64,000 bases of DNA from Cohnella baijiui (GCF_020731285.1 NZ_JAJFOW010000004.1:62001-126000), one strand, 5' to 3'; numbered from the stretch's first letter, positions 47,466 through 56,933 are shown. A program made the numbers and translations. Notes: a model not told the origin generated them from the letters alone.

Positions 47466-48836
47466 CTATTTCAGGAATCGCTTGATTCGCTTCAGCGCGT
47501 GCTTTGCGTTCGGGTAGCGGAAGGGGAGATCGAACTTCGTCGTCTGCTTCAGCACGCTTTTGCGGTGGGAGAACAGATCGAAGCTGCTGCGGCCGTGGTA
47601 GGCGCCCATCCCGCTGCCGCCGACGCCGCCGAAAGGCAGATAGGGCGAGGTAAAGTGGTAGACGGTATCGTTCACGCAGCCTCCGCCGAAGGATACCTTC
47701 GCCAGCACTTGCGATTGAACGGCCTTGCTCTCGGAGAACAGATAGAGCGCGAGCGGCTTCGGACGGCCGCGGATGGCCGCCAGCACGGGATCGAGCTCCC
47801 GGTACGCCAGCACGGGCAGGATCGGGCCGAAAATCTCGTCCGCCATGACCGGGTCGTCGGGGGAGATGCCGGTCAGCACGGTCGGCTCGATCCGCAGCGC
47901 TTCGGCATCGGTCTTGCCGCCTGTGGCGACGGTGCCGCTGCCGAGAAACGCCTGCAGCCGGCGGAAGTGCTTGTCGCTTACGATGCGGGTGTAGGCGCGA
48001 TTGGCCAGCGGCTGTTCCCCGTACAGCTCCGCGATGGCGCGTTTCAAATGGCCGAGGAACGGCTGCAGCACCGACTCGTGGACGTACAGATAGTCCGGCG
48101 CGATGCAGGTCTGGCCGGCGTTCATGAACTTGCCCCAGGCGATCCGCTTGGCGGCGAGCCGCAGGTTCGCGTCCTCGTGCACGAGGCAGGGGCTCTTGCC
48201 CCCGAGCTCGAGCGTGACCGGGGTCAGCCGCTTGGAGGCTGCTTCCATGACGAGCTGCCCGACCGCGGTCCCGCCGGTGAAGAAGATATAGTCCACGGGC
48301 TCGGCGAGCAGCGACCGGCTCGTTTCGGCATCGCCTGGGACGACGGCGACGTAGGCCTCGTCGAAGACGTCCCGGATCAGGGCGGCCAACGCCGCGGATG
48401 TCCGGGGCGTGAGCTCGGACGGCTTGATGACGGCGCAGTTGCCCGCGGCGATCGCCCCGACGAGCGGCGCGACGGCGAGCTGGAACGGAAAGTTCCACGG
48501 CGCGACGATCAGGGCGACGCCGTACGGCTCGGAATAGATCGCGCCCCGTGATCCGACATGCGTGAGCGGCGTCTTGACCTTCCGCGGGCGCATCCAGGCG
48601 CGCAGCCGCTTCGCGACGAAGCGGATCTCCTTCAGCACGATGCCGATCTCGGAGGCGTACGCCTCGAACGCGGATTTGTTCAGATCCTGGCGAAGCGCCT
48701 CGAGGAGGTCGCCTTCGCGCGCCCGGATGGCGTCGCCCAGCTTCCGGAGCGCCGTCAGACGGAAGTCGAGCGGGCGGGTCGCGCCCGTTTCGAAGTATTC
48801 TTTTTGCTTGCGGATCAAGGCCGAGCAGTCGTCCAC
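47466..48836 (-). CDS. Aldehyde dehydrogenase (class 3-like, fatty aldehyde type)
   Basis: This 456-residue protein has APWNFPFQL and FTGGTAVGQL for NAD(P) binding, ELGGKSPCLV with the general base Glu, and NAGQTCIAPDY with the catalytic Cys. The length and the C-terminal SGMGAYHGRSSFDLFSHRKS match the YwdH/ALDH3 group that oxidises medium- to long-chain aldehydes. The GTG start at 48836 follows GAGGTGAACCC. It is probably cotranscribed with the YhhN gene. Confidence 0.9.
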   Translation of the reverse strand: MDDCSALIRKQKEYFETGATRPLDFRLTALRKLGDAIRAREGDLLEALRQDLNKSAFEAYASEIGIVLKEIRFVAKRLRAWMRPRKVKTPLTHVGSRGAIYSEPYGVALIVAPWNFPFQLAVAPLVGAIAAGNCAVIKPSELTPRTSAALAALIRDVFDEAYVAVVPGDAETSRSLLAEPVDYIFFTGGTAVGQLVMEAASKRLTPVTLELGGKSPCLVHEDANLRLAAKRIAWGKFMNAGQTCIAPDYLYVHESVLQPFLGHLKRAIAELYGEQPLANRAYTRIVSDKHFRRLQAFLGSGTVATGGKTDAEALRIEPTVLTGISPDDPVMADEIFGPILPVLAYRELDPVLAAIRGRPKPLALYLFSESKAVQSQVLAKVSFGGGCVNDTVYHFTSPYLPFGGVGGSGMGAYHGRSSFDLFSHRKSVLKQTTKFDLPFRYPNAKHALKRIKRFLK

Positions 48837-49013
48837 GGGTTCACCTCGCCGGTTCCGATTCGATGTGCGTATACGCCTATCTTGTTGGTTCGTCGCCCGG
48901 CTGTCAAGAGAGCGCATACATGAAGGCACGGATGGGCTTGGCGAGGGCTCGCGGGCAGGGTGAGGGACGGAGATCGAATCCGGTGCGGCAGCGAAACTTA
49001 GCAGAGTGGGGGG

Positions 49014-49040
49014 CTGTAACGAAAGTTTCTTTCATTGCAG
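49014..49040. repeat. Dispersed palindrome, copy 2
   Basis: CTGTAACGAAAG, TTT and CTTTCATTGCAG pair with two mismatches. It is the same element as at 4942-4968. The rest of the gap 48837-49085 shows no gene. Confidence 0.55.
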
Positions 49041-49085
49041 CGAGCGAGCGGGGTGGATGGGTGGCTGTGGAGCCCCAAAGACAAA

Positions 49086-49119
49086 AATCGGCCTAGAGGC
49101 ACCGCCTCTAGGCCGAAAA
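49086..49119. terminator. Terminator of the nucleoside salvage operon
   Basis: CGGCCTAGAGGC and GCCTCTAGGCCG form a perfect 12-bp stem with a three-base loop, flanked by A and T runs usable on both strands. It lies downstream of the ribokinase gene on the minus strand. Confidence 0.85.
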
Positions 49120-49193
49120 GCTTACGGTTCTCTGTCAGACGAAAGCATCGTGTAGCAGCTCAATCGCGAGCTCGGGTCTACGTCGACGCACAA

Positions 49194-49259
49194 CTAGAAC
49201 GGTAGCTCGACGTCGTCGATGTCGCTGTCGGCATCGATCTGCATTTTCGGCAGGTTCAT
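49194..49259 (-). pseudogene. 21-codon ORF resembling a nucleoside hydrolase N-terminus
   Basis: The peptide starts with an ATG that overlaps the ribokinase stop (ATGA) and reads KMQIDADSDIDDVELPF before its stop. This resembles the IIDTDIGSDIDDA metal-binding start of the nucleoside hydrolase encoded two genes upstream. It is far too short to be an enzyme. It could be the remaining head of a second hydrolase gene or a chance small ORF; a terminator follows about 75 bp downstream. Confidence 0.35.
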
Positions 49260-50203
49260 GTGGCCATTTCCGCTCCCGGGTTCGCGCGGAGAAAGTCGTT
49301 CAGCTCCCGCGCGGTCGGCATGCCCTCCTGGGCGCCGCGCTTCGTGACCGCCAGCGCGGCGACGGCGACGGCGTACCGGACGCCCTCCTCCAAGCTTCGG
49401 CCCGCCGCGACGGAGCAGGCGAGCGCGGCGTTGAACGCGTCGCCGGCGCCGGTCGTATCGACGGCCTCGACGCGGCGGGCGCCGATGCGTCGCAGCTCGC
49501 CGCCGCGCGTCTTCCAGGCAGCGCCTTCGCCGCCTAGCGTGGCGACGACCGTCTCCGGTCCGCGCGCGAGGAGCGCGTCGATCGCCCGTTCCAAGCCGTC
49601 TCCGCTCGCCTCGATGCCCGTCAAGGCGTGCAGCTCCGACTGGTTCGGCGTCACATAGCTCGCCATGCGCAGCAGGGCCTCCGGCAGATCGCGCGCCGGC
49701 GCGGGGTTCAGGATGATCGGGATGCCTCGCCGCCAGGCGATGTCCATGGCGGCCGCCACGGCCGGGAGCGGAATTTCGAGCTGCACGAGCAGCACGGACG
49801 CCCTCGGAAGGATGCCGCTCCAGGCGTTGAAGTCGTCGGGCGTCCACTCCGCGTTCGCGCCCGGCACGACGAGAATCGTATTGTCTTCCGGCGTCAGCGT
49901 GATGGAGGCGGTGCCCGTCGCGGCCTCGCGGACCCGCTTGACGTACTCGGTCCGCACCCCGCTCGCGTTCAGCGACTCGACGAGGCTGCGCCCGAAGGCG
50001 TCCTCGCCGACGGCGCCGATCAATCGCGTCTCGAGCCCGAGACGGGCGCAGGCGACGGCTTGGTTGCCGCCTTTGCCGCCCGGCCGAAAGCGGACGTCCC
50101 GCCCGAACATCGTCTCGCCCGGGACGGGGAACCGATCGGCGCTCGTCACGATATCCATGTTCAGACTGCCGACGATAGCGATGACGGGCGGCGCCGTCGT
50201 CAT
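49256..50203 (-). CDS. rbsK: Ribokinase
   Basis: This 315-residue PfkB-family sugar kinase has the N-terminal GSLNMDIV, the GGKGGNQAVACARLG substrate motif and the C-terminal ATP/anion-hole motif DTTGAGDAFNAALA with catalytic Asp. It phosphorylates ribose at O5. The ATG at 50203 overlaps the hydrolase stop (ATGA), and the frame from 50272 is not supported. It uses ribose released by the nucleoside hydrolase, feeding the pentose phosphate pathway. A related nucleoside kinase role is a minor alternative. Confidence 0.88.
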   Translation of the reverse strand: MTTAPPVIAIVGSLNMDIVTSADRFPVPGETMFGRDVRFRPGGKGGNQAVACARLGLETRLIGAVGEDAFGRSLVESLNASGVRTEYVKRVREAATGTASITLTPEDNTILVVPGANAEWTPDDFNAWSGILPRASVLLVQLEIPLPAVAAAMDIAWRRGIPIILNPAPARDLPEALLRMASYVTPNQSELHALTGIEASGDGLERAIDALLARGPETVVATLGGEGAAWKTRGGELRRIGARRVEAVDTTGAGDAFNAALACSVAAGRSLEEGVRYAVAVAALAVTKRGAQEGMPTARELNDFLRANPGAEMAT

Positions 50204-51111
50204 TGTCCGCTTTCCCCTAGCAGGCGGCTCATCAGCAGGCCGACGAGCCGCTCCGCATCCACGTCCAGGCATACCTCCACGTTCGCGTCGTCGGCTTTGG
50301 TTGCGATCGTCTGCCCGGTTTTGGGCCGGTGATCGTACTCGATCTGCACGTTCATCTTGGTCGTCTTCACGAGACTGCGGTCGATGAGCAGCGAGACGGT
50401 GAGCGGATCGTGCATGAACGTATGGTCCTCCTTCACGAATTCGAACCAGCGCGCCATCATGTCCGCGAGCTTGAGGTTCAGCGGGTCGGCCGAAGCGATG
50501 AGCCGCTGCCGTTCGCGCTCCGTGATCTGGACCTTCAAGGTGACGTCGAGGCCGACCATGACGATCGGCGCGCCGCTGCCGAAGACGACCGAGGCGGCTT
50601 CGGGATCGCAGGTGATATTGTGCTCCACGACCCGCATGTCCGCGCCGTTGTCGCCGAGCCGCGTCACGCCGCCCATCAGGACGATTTCTTTGACGTTGCG
50701 CGCGACCGCCGGCTCGCGGATCAGGCTGGCCGCGATATTGGTCAGCGGCCCGATCGGGATGAGCGTGATCTCGCCGGGGTTTTGCATGACGGTCTCGATG
50801 ATGAAGTCCACGGCATGCCGGCTGTCGTAGGCGAGCGCTTCGCCCGGCTCGAGCAGGCCGTCGCCTTCGTGGCCCGCCATCCAGACGGGGCGGTTGCGCA
50901 GCAGCGGCTCGTCCAATCCCGCCAGGACCGGGATGCCTTCGCTGCCGGAGAGGCGGAGCATCTTGGCCACCATCCGGGCGCGGAGGGGCGCGTCGCCGTA
51001 CACGGTCGTGACGCCCTCCAGCTTCAGTTCGGGGGAGCGCAGCGCGAGCGCGATCGCCATCGCGTCGTCGATGTCGCTGCCGATATCGGTATCGATGATT
51101 ACACGTTTCAT
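50200..51111 (-). CDS. Inosine-uridine-type nucleoside hydrolase
   Basis: This 303-residue protein begins MKRVIIDTDIGSDIDDAMAI, the Ca2+-binding Asp cluster of the IUNH family. The GPLTNIA motif, NITCDPEAASVVF and the late His in HTFMHDPLTV complete the active site. It splits nucleosides into base plus ribose in the cytoplasm. The ATG at 51111 follows GGAATGGAAAG. It is coupled to ribokinase downstream and follows the nucleoside importer genes, giving a full uptake-hydrolysis-phosphorylation route. Confidence 0.92.
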   Translation of the reverse strand: MKRVIIDTDIGSDIDDAMAIALALRSPELKLEGVTTVYGDAPLRARMVAKMLRLSGSEGIPVLAGLDEPLLRNRPVWMAGHEGDGLLEPGEALAYDSRHAVDFIIETVMQNPGEITLIPIGPLTNIAASLIREPAVARNVKEIVLMGGVTRLGDNGADMRVVEHNITCDPEAASVVFGSGAPIVMVGLDVTLKVQITERERQRLIASADPLNLKLADMMARWFEFVKEDHTFMHDPLTVSLLIDRSLVKTTKMNVQIEYDHRPKTGQTIATKADDANVEVCLDVDAERLVGLLMSRLLGESGQ

Positions 51112-51245
51112 CTTTCCATTCCTTTCCTCGGATGTCCGAACGGTCGGCATCCGGCTAGGTGTCCGCCGCCGGGAGCGAAGCCTACCCGGCATTCAGCTTG
51201 CTTGGGTTGTTGCGTCTTGCCATTGTTTGTTGCGTCATGCCGTTG

Positions 51246-52184
51246 TTACTTGAGCGCCCGCTTGGCCATTTTCCGTTTCTTCATCCTGGCTTCGGCGACG
51301 GCGTACACGATCAGGCCGATAACCGTCACGACGTACGGCGTCGTGCCGACGAGCTCGGCGGGGATTTTCAGGATCTGCAGCGCGTTGGCGAGCGCGTCCG
51401 CCGCCCCGAACAGCAGGGAGGACAGGAACGTGCCGATCGTCGTGCTGCGGCCCACGGCCTCCGCCGCGATGCCGATCCAGCCCCGACCCGCGGTCATGTC
51501 CCGGGTGAAGAGCGATAGGTAACCCATCGACATGTAGGCGCCGCCCAGCGCCGCGAAAAAGCCGCTGATGAGCAGCGAAATGAACTGAACGCGGTTCACC
51601 CGGACGCCGACCGACTGCGCGGCCTGCGGGTTTTCTCCGACGGACCGGATGCGCAGGCCGAGCGGCGTTTTCGCCAGCAGGTAGTAAAGGCCGGCGACGC
51701 AGGCGAGCGAGACGTACGTGAGCACGTTGTGTCCCGAAAGGATCGGCCCGAGCACGGGGATATCCTCCAGGAGCGGGATGTGCAGAGACGGGAGCGTCGC
51801 GCTCTTGAGCGACGTGGAGGCGCCCTTGTCCCCGCTGACCAGGTACAGGATGAAGACGGTGCCGCCGGAGGCGAACATGTTGACCGCGATCCCGCCCAGG
51901 ATGATGTGCGTCTTGAATTTCAGCGTGAAAAATCCGAGCAGCGCGGCGATCGCGACGCCCGCCACGATCGCGGCCAGCAGGCCGATCCAGGCGCTGCCCG
52001 TATAGGCGCTCACGATGACGCCCGTCAGCGCGGCGACGAGCATCGTCCCCTCGAGGCCGATGTTGACGATGCCGGCCTTGTTCGAGATGAGCGCGCCGAG
52101 CGCGGCGAACAGGATCGGCGTCATGACCCGCAGCACGGAGAAGGCGAAGTCCGTCGAGAACAGAATGTCGAAGAAGTTACTCAC
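51246..52184 (-). CDS. nupQ: Nucleoside ABC transporter permease (NupQ-like)
   Basis: This 312-residue protein has about eight to nine helices and the BMP-type permease motif LGALISNKAGIVNIGLEGTM near the N-terminus, plus AAEAVGRSTTIGTFLSSLLF. It pairs with the upstream permease to form the channel of a NupNOPQ-type guanosine/purine nucleoside importer. It overlaps the previous gene by 8 bp. The 134-bp gap to the hydrolase gene holds two copies of a TTGTTGCGTC(A/T)TGCC motif and nothing else recognised. Confidence 0.88.
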   Translation of the reverse strand: MSNFFDILFSTDFAFSVLRVMTPILFAALGALISNKAGIVNIGLEGTMLVAALTGVIVSAYTGSAWIGLLAAIVAGVAIAALLGFFTLKFKTHIILGGIAVNMFASGGTVFILYLVSGDKGASTSLKSATLPSLHIPLLEDIPVLGPILSGHNVLTYVSLACVAGLYYLLAKTPLGLRIRSVGENPQAAQSVGVRVNRVQFISLLISGFFAALGGAYMSMGYLSLFTRDMTAGRGWIGIAAEAVGRSTTIGTFLSSLLFGAADALANALQILKIPAELVGTTPYVVTVIGLIVYAVAEARMKKRKMAKRALK

Positions 52185-53226
52185 GGATGCCCGCCTCCTT
52201 CAGCAGCATCCGCGTCTTCCAGAACTTCAGGAATTGCTCCGCGGAGATGAGCAGGATGATGACGGCCTGAACGATGGAGATCATCTCGGCCGGAACGTCG
52301 GACAAGCGGGCCATCTGGTCGGCGCCGATCCGGATATACGCCAGGAACAGCGCCGCGCCGATGACGGACAGCGGGTTGTTTTTGGCGAGCAGGGCAACCA
52401 ACGCTCCGTCCAGTCCGTAGCCGGGGAGGGACGTCCATTGGAACCGCGTGTACATGCCGAGCACCTCGACCGATCCGCCCATGCCGGCCAGGAAGCCCGC
52501 GAGCAGGTGGACGGTGATGATGACCTTCGTCGTGTTGATGCCGGAGTACTCGGCGAAGGAGCGGTTGGACCCGGTCATCCGCAGCTCGTAGCCCCAGCGC
52601 GTGCGGTACATGTAGTAATGCACGAGGACGATGCACAGCAGCGCCAGGATGAGACCCAGATGGATGCGCGTGCCCGGAATGAGATGCGGCAGCAGCGCCG
52701 ACGGCTGCAGCTTGTATGACGAGTTGCTGAACGCCTGAGGATCCCGCAGCTTGTAGTTCAGAAAGTACAGGCCGACGCCGAACAGGATGCTGTTGAACAT
52801 CAGCGACGTGACGAGTTCGTTAACGTTCCACTTGGCCTTCAAAACGCCGGGGATGGCCGACAGCAGCGCGCCGGTGAGCGCTCCGGCCAGAATGGCGACG
52901 ATCGGGTGCAGCCAGCCGCTCAACGTCCAGTGGATGGCGATCGTCGAAGCGACGATGCCCGCGAAGTAGAACAAGCCTTCGGCGCCCAGGTTGAACAGAT
53001 TCGTCCGGAACAGCAGGACGACCGACAGTCCGGTGAACATAAGCGGAATCGCCATCTCTACGACGTTGCCGAGATGCGAGACCGACGAGATCGGCTCAAA
53101 CAGGAAAATCGAGATCGTCCGCAGCGGATCGTCGCTGATGATCGCGATGATCAGGAACGTGAGGACCAGCGCGATGAGGATGACCGCGAGCGTCCGGATC
53201 TTCTCGAAGTGTGCCGCTTTAATCAT
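52177..53226 (-). CDS. nupP: Nucleoside ABC transporter permease (NupP-like)
   Basis: This 349-residue protein has about nine to ten helices; LLFRTNLFNLGAEGLFYFAG and GYGLDGALVALLAKNNP match YufP/NupP. It is the larger of the two permeases and overlaps both neighbours by 8 bp, so the operon is tightly coupled. Confidence 0.88.
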   Translation of the reverse strand: MIKAAHFEKIRTLAVILIALVLTFLIIAIISDDPLRTISIFLFEPISSVSHLGNVVEMAIPLMFTGLSVVLLFRTNLFNLGAEGLFYFAGIVASTIAIHWTLSGWLHPIVAILAGALTGALLSAIPGVLKAKWNVNELVTSLMFNSILFGVGLYFLNYKLRDPQAFSNSSYKLQPSALLPHLIPGTRIHLGLILALLCIVLVHYYMYRTRWGYELRMTGSNRSFAEYSGINTTKVIITVHLLAGFLAGMGGSVEVLGMYTRFQWTSLPGYGLDGALVALLAKNNPLSVIGAALFLAYIRIGADQMARLSDVPAEMISIVQAVIILLISAEQFLKFWKTRMLLKEAGIRE

Positions 53227-54775
53227 GGATAGCCCTCCTCACTTCCGCTTCGCTCTGCCGCTGCACGCCCAGCATGGCGAAACCCAGCGTCTCCTCCGTC
53301 ACCTGCGAGGCATCGGGATAATAAGCGACGAATTGTCCGTCGTACAGGACGAGGAGGCTGTCGCTCACCTCCAGAATCTCGTTCAGATCCGCAGATAGGA
53401 GCAGGATGGCGCAGCCTTCCGCGCGCATCTCGAGCAGCCGCTGATGGATGAGCTGGGCGGCGCCTACGTCGACCCCGCGGGTCGGCTGCTCGGCGATGAG
53501 CAGCTTCGGGGCGGCTTCGCACTCGCGGGCGACGACGACCTTCTGCATGTTGCCGCCGGACAGCATGCCGATCGGCTGCTCGGGGCTTTTGGCCCGAATC
53601 TTGTACCGCTCGATCTGCGCTTCGGAAAAAGCGGCGATCTTTTTGCGGTTCAGCAGCGGGCCGCGGTTCCACGCCTTCAGCCGGTAGAACATCGAGATGA
53701 GGTTGTCCGCGATGCTGGCGTCCTTGGCCGCCCCTTGGCGCATCCGGTCTTCGGGGATATAGGAGACGCCGCGATCGCGAATGTCCTTGATCGAGCGCCC
53801 GAGGATCGACTCGCCGCCGACCGTCACGCTTCCTTCCGCACCGGGAAGGCTGCCCGTCAGCGCTCTGACCAGCTCGGACTGCCCGTTGCCCTCGACGCCG
53901 GCGATGCCGAGAATTTCGCCTTCGCGGATCGTGAAGCCGACGTCCTGCAGGACGCGCTTGGCCTCGGCGTTGACGTAGATGAGGTTCCGCGCCTGGAGGA
54001 CCGGGCGGCCGGGCTTCCGGTCGCCTTTGTCATACTTCAGCACGACGTCGCGGCCGACCATGAGGCGGGAAATTTCCCGCTCGGACACCGACGACGTCTC
54101 GAATACGCCTTCGGTTTTGCCGGCGCGCATGATGGTGATCCGGTCGCAGATTGCTTTGACTTCCTTCAGCTTGTGGGAGATGAAGACGATCGTGTGGCCT
54201 TCGCGCTTGAGCGCCTGGAGCTGCTTGAACAGCTCCTCCGTCTCCTGCGGCGTCAGCACGGCCGTCGGCTCGTCCAGGATGAGAATCCGGGCGCCGCGGA
54301 TCAGCACCTTCAAAATCTCGACCTTCTGCTTCATGCCGACGGTGAGATCTTCCACCCGCGCGAGCGGGTCGATCGCGAGATTGTAGCGAGCCGACAGCTC
54401 CCGCGTCATGCGGACGGCTTCCTTGTAATGAATGTTGAAGCCGCGCGTCGGCTCCATGCCGAGAATCATGTTGTCCACGACGGTCAGCGACGGGACAAGC
54501 ATGAAGTGCTGATGCACCATGCCGATGCCGCTGTCGATCGCGTCCTGGGGCGAGCGAAACTTCACCTTTTGGCCGTTCAGCCGCATCTCGCCTTCGCTTG
54601 GCTCCTCCATGCCGAAGATCATCTTCATGAGCGTAGATTTGCCTGCGCCGTTCTCGCCGACGATCGCGTGAATTTCCCCTTTGGCCAGGGAGAAGTCCAC
54701 GTTGGCGTTGGCCACGACGCCGTTCGGGTACACTTTGGATATATTCGTTATCTCCAGCAGGGGAGAAGTCTCCAT
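53219..54775 (-). CDS. nupO: Nucleoside ABC transporter ATPase, duplicated (NupO-like)
   Basis: This 518-residue protein has two ABC domains. The first has Walker A GENGAGKSTLMK, signature LTVGMKQ and Walker B ILILDEPTAVLTPQ; the second has a degenerate Walker A (GVEGNGQSEL), signature LSGGNMQK and LLIAEQPTRGVDVGA. This arrangement is standard for RbsA/NupO-type import ATPases. AAGGAG precedes the ATG by about 10 bp. Confidence 0.92.
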   Translation of the reverse strand: METSPLLEITNISKVYPNGVVANANVDFSLAKGEIHAIVGENGAGKSTLMKMIFGMEEPSEGEMRLNGQKVKFRSPQDAIDSGIGMVHQHFMLVPSLTVVDNMILGMEPTRGFNIHYKEAVRMTRELSARYNLAIDPLARVEDLTVGMKQKVEILKVLIRGARILILDEPTAVLTPQETEELFKQLQALKREGHTIVFISHKLKEVKAICDRITIMRAGKTEGVFETSSVSEREISRLMVGRDVVLKYDKGDRKPGRPVLQARNLIYVNAEAKRVLQDVGFTIREGEILGIAGVEGNGQSELVRALTGSLPGAEGSVTVGGESILGRSIKDIRDRGVSYIPEDRMRQGAAKDASIADNLISMFYRLKAWNRGPLLNRKKIAAFSEAQIERYKIRAKSPEQPIGMLSGGNMQKVVVARECEAAPKLLIAEQPTRGVDVGAAQLIHQRLLEMRAEGCAILLLSADLNEILEVSDSLLVLYDGQFVAYYPDASQVTEETLGFAMLGVQRQSEAEVRRAIHD

Positions 54776-54878
54776 GACCGTATGACTCCTTTCGTATAGG
54801 CCGGTCTAGAAGGGCGAAGGGGATTCCAGCGTGGCGGGATCCCCTTCGTCAGGCGTTCTATGGTCGGTGGACAGTCGG

Positions 54879-56000
54879 TCAAGGTTTGACGGACTGGCGG
54901 ATTGCGTCGATCTGGGCCGTATCCATGCCCATCGCGTTGCTGACTTTGATCTCGCCCGAAGCGAGCTTCGCCTTCAGGTCTTCGATCTGGCTGCGGATGG
55001 ACTCCGGCAGCACGCTGGCGTACACGTCGTTTTCGGCGAGGCCGACGCCGTCCTGCTGCAGGCCCGCAACGTCCAGCTTGCCTTTCGCGAGCGTGCCTTC
55101 CTTGGCTTGCTTGACGGCGTTCAGGATGACGGAGTCGATCTTCTTGATCGCGGAGGTCAGGATGAGGTTCGCCTTCTCGTCATCGGTACCCTTCATCATC
55201 GCCGACTGGTCGGAGTCGACGCCGATCGCGTATTTCTTCTGCTCCTTGGCCGCGTCGAACACGCCGAGACCCGTGCCGCCCGCAACGTTGAAGATGACGT
55301 CCACGCCGGATTTGTACTGCAGGAGGGACATCTCCTTGCCTTTGCCCGGGTTGGCGAAATCGCCCGCGTAGGAGATGGCTACCTTGATGTCCGGGACGAC
55401 GTACTTGGCGCCTTCGATATAGCCGACCAGGAAGGCGTTGATGCCCGGGATGTCCATGCCGCCGAGGAAGCCGATCTTCTTGTCCGGGTTCGCGTTCGGC
55501 AGGTCGGAGGTCGAGGCGAGCGCTGCGGCTGCGCCAGCCAGGAAGGACACTTCGTTGGTCGCGTAGGAGACGGCGTAGACGTTCGAAGCGACCTCGGGGA
55601 TGTCCGTGTCATAGTTGATGAAAGTCTTGTCCGGGTGCTTTTCGGCGGTGGCGTTCAGCAGCTCCGTAATCTGCGAGCCGCCGGAAATGATGACGTCCCA
55701 GTCCTGGGCGGCGACGTCGTCGAAGGTCGGCTCCCATTTCGTCTGATCCGCGCCCATCTCGATCACCTTGGTCGTGGCGCCCAGCTGCTCTTTGACCTGG
55801 GTCAGGCCCGCGTTCGCCGCATCGAAGAACGATTTGTCCCCGAGCGTGCCCGGAATGAGCAGAACGACCTTGAAGGCGTTCTTGTCGGCCGGCGCGCTGC
55901 CGTCGCCGAATCCGGCGTTATTGCCGGCGTTGTTGTTTTTGGAGCAAGCGGTTACAAGAAACATTACCGTTACCAGCAGTAGTGCCAGCCATTTTTTCAT
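54879..56000 (-). CDS. nupN: Nucleoside-binding BMP-family lipoprotein (NupN-like)
   Basis: This 373-residue lipoprotein (VTAC lipobox, Cys at about residue 19) has the BMP/PnrA domain: LLIPGTLGDKSFFDAANAGL, SYATNEVSFLAGAAAALAS, KIGFLGGMDIPGINAFLVGY and GVDVIFNVAGGTGLGVFDAA. Such proteins bind purine nucleosides. It is the first gene of the salvage operon; the ATG at 56000 follows AGAGGGATCGG. The frame up to 56048 is unsupported. Confidence 0.9.
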   Translation of the reverse strand: MKKWLALLLVTVMFLVTACSKNNNAGNNAGFGDGSAPADKNAFKVVLLIPGTLGDKSFFDAANAGLTQVKEQLGATTKVIEMGADQTKWEPTFDDVAAQDWDVIISGGSQITELLNATAEKHPDKTFINYDTDIPEVASNVYAVSYATNEVSFLAGAAAALASTSDLPNANPDKKIGFLGGMDIPGINAFLVGYIEGAKYVVPDIKVAISYAGDFANPGKGKEMSLLQYKSGVDVIFNVAGGTGLGVFDAAKEQKKYAIGVDSDQSAMMKGTDDEKANLILTSAIKKIDSVILNAVKQAKEGTLAKGKLDVAGLQQDGVGLAENDVYASVLPESIRSQIEDLKAKLASGEIKVSNAMGMDTAQIDAIRQSVKP

Positions 56001-56074
56001 CGACCGATCCCTCTTTTCTCTGATTGGCGAATCCATCGACGGCCGCATGATTAAAGCCCGTCAGGATTTTAATG

Positions 56075-56160
56075 ATTCGGCTGTCCATGTGATATAATCG
56101 TAACAAAACGGAGCGCGTTTCTTTATCCGCATTCGGCCAGAATTATTATACGATTCGGCT
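56075..56160. promoter_or_regulatory. Divergent regulatory region with three ATTCGGC half-sites
   Basis: ATTCGGCT (56075-56082), ATTCGGCC (56131-56138) and ATTCGGCT (56153-56160) lie in the 180-bp gap between nupN and the AraC gene. The last two are spaced 22 bp, two helical turns, as is usual for AraC half-site pairs. TATAAT at 56093-56098 may be the -10 of the AraC gene; the first half-site lies between its -35 and -10. Confidence 0.5.
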
Positions 56161-56180
56161 AAGATGGAGCTGATCGACCG

Positions 56181-56933
56181 ATGAACTCGCTTGATTTCCT
56201 ATTCTATTCCAAGCGGGAATCCAGCCGGTACATTCCCCTTCACAGACACGAGTGCTTCGAGCTGGTTTATTATTTCGGCGGCGCGGGGGAGTCCCGCATC
56301 GGGTCCCGGCTGTTTTCCTTCGCCGACCATATGTTCGCCGTCATCTCGGCGGGGACGATCCACGACGAGCGGCACGATCTGGAGGGCGACGTGCTGTTCA
56401 TCGGCTTTCACAGCGACAGTCCCGAGCTGCGGCAGATCGACGCCGTCCTTCAGGACGACGAGGACAGCACGCTGAGGCAGCTGATCCTGCGCATGAACGA
56501 CGAATTCACGGGCAAACGGCACGGCTACTCCGACATGCTGAACCACATGACCGGCGAGCTCGTCATCCAGATCCAGCGGCTGACCGACCAAAGGAAGTCG
56601 GAGGAGTCCTCGCTTAATCAACTGCAATACGTGCGCAACTACATGGAGGAGAACTACCGGCAGAAGATATCCATCGAATCGCTCGCCAAGATGTCGGGGT
56701 ACAGCTACGACCGATTCCGGCATTTATTTAAGGAAAAATACGGCATCGCCCCCTTGCAGTATTTGTACAAGAAGCGGATGGAATACGCCCAGCTCATGCT
56801 GTACGAGACAAGCCTGCAGATCTCCGAAATCGCGTACGCGTCCGGCTTTTCTAGCGAAGCCCAGTTCTGCAGCATGTTTAAGCGCGAGACCGGCATGACG
56901 GCCAAGGCGTTCAGGCGGCGGACCCCGCGTTAA
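56181..56933 (+). CDS. AraC-family regulator
   Basis: This 250-residue protein has an N-terminal cupin-like sensing domain (about residues 1-130; IPLHRHECFELVYYFGG) and two C-terminal helix-turn-helices (about 150-250; ISIESLAKMSGYSYDRFRHL and ISEIAYASGFSSEAQFCSMF). It is divergent from the nucleoside operon and is its most likely regulator, probably sensing a nucleoside or ribose. GGAG lies about 11 bp upstream of the ATG. Confidence 0.9.
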   Translation: MNSLDFLFYSKRESSRYIPLHRHECFELVYYFGGAGESRIGSRLFSFADHMFAVISAGTIHDERHDLEGDVLFIGFHSDSPELRQIDAVLQDDEDSTLRQLILRMNDEFTGKRHGYSDMLNHMTGELVIQIQRLTDQRKSEESSLNQLQYVRNYMEENYRQKISIESLAKMSGYSYDRFRHLFKEKYGIAPLQYLYKKRMEYAQLMLYETSLQISEIAYASGFSSEAQFCSMFKRETGMTAKAFRRRTPR

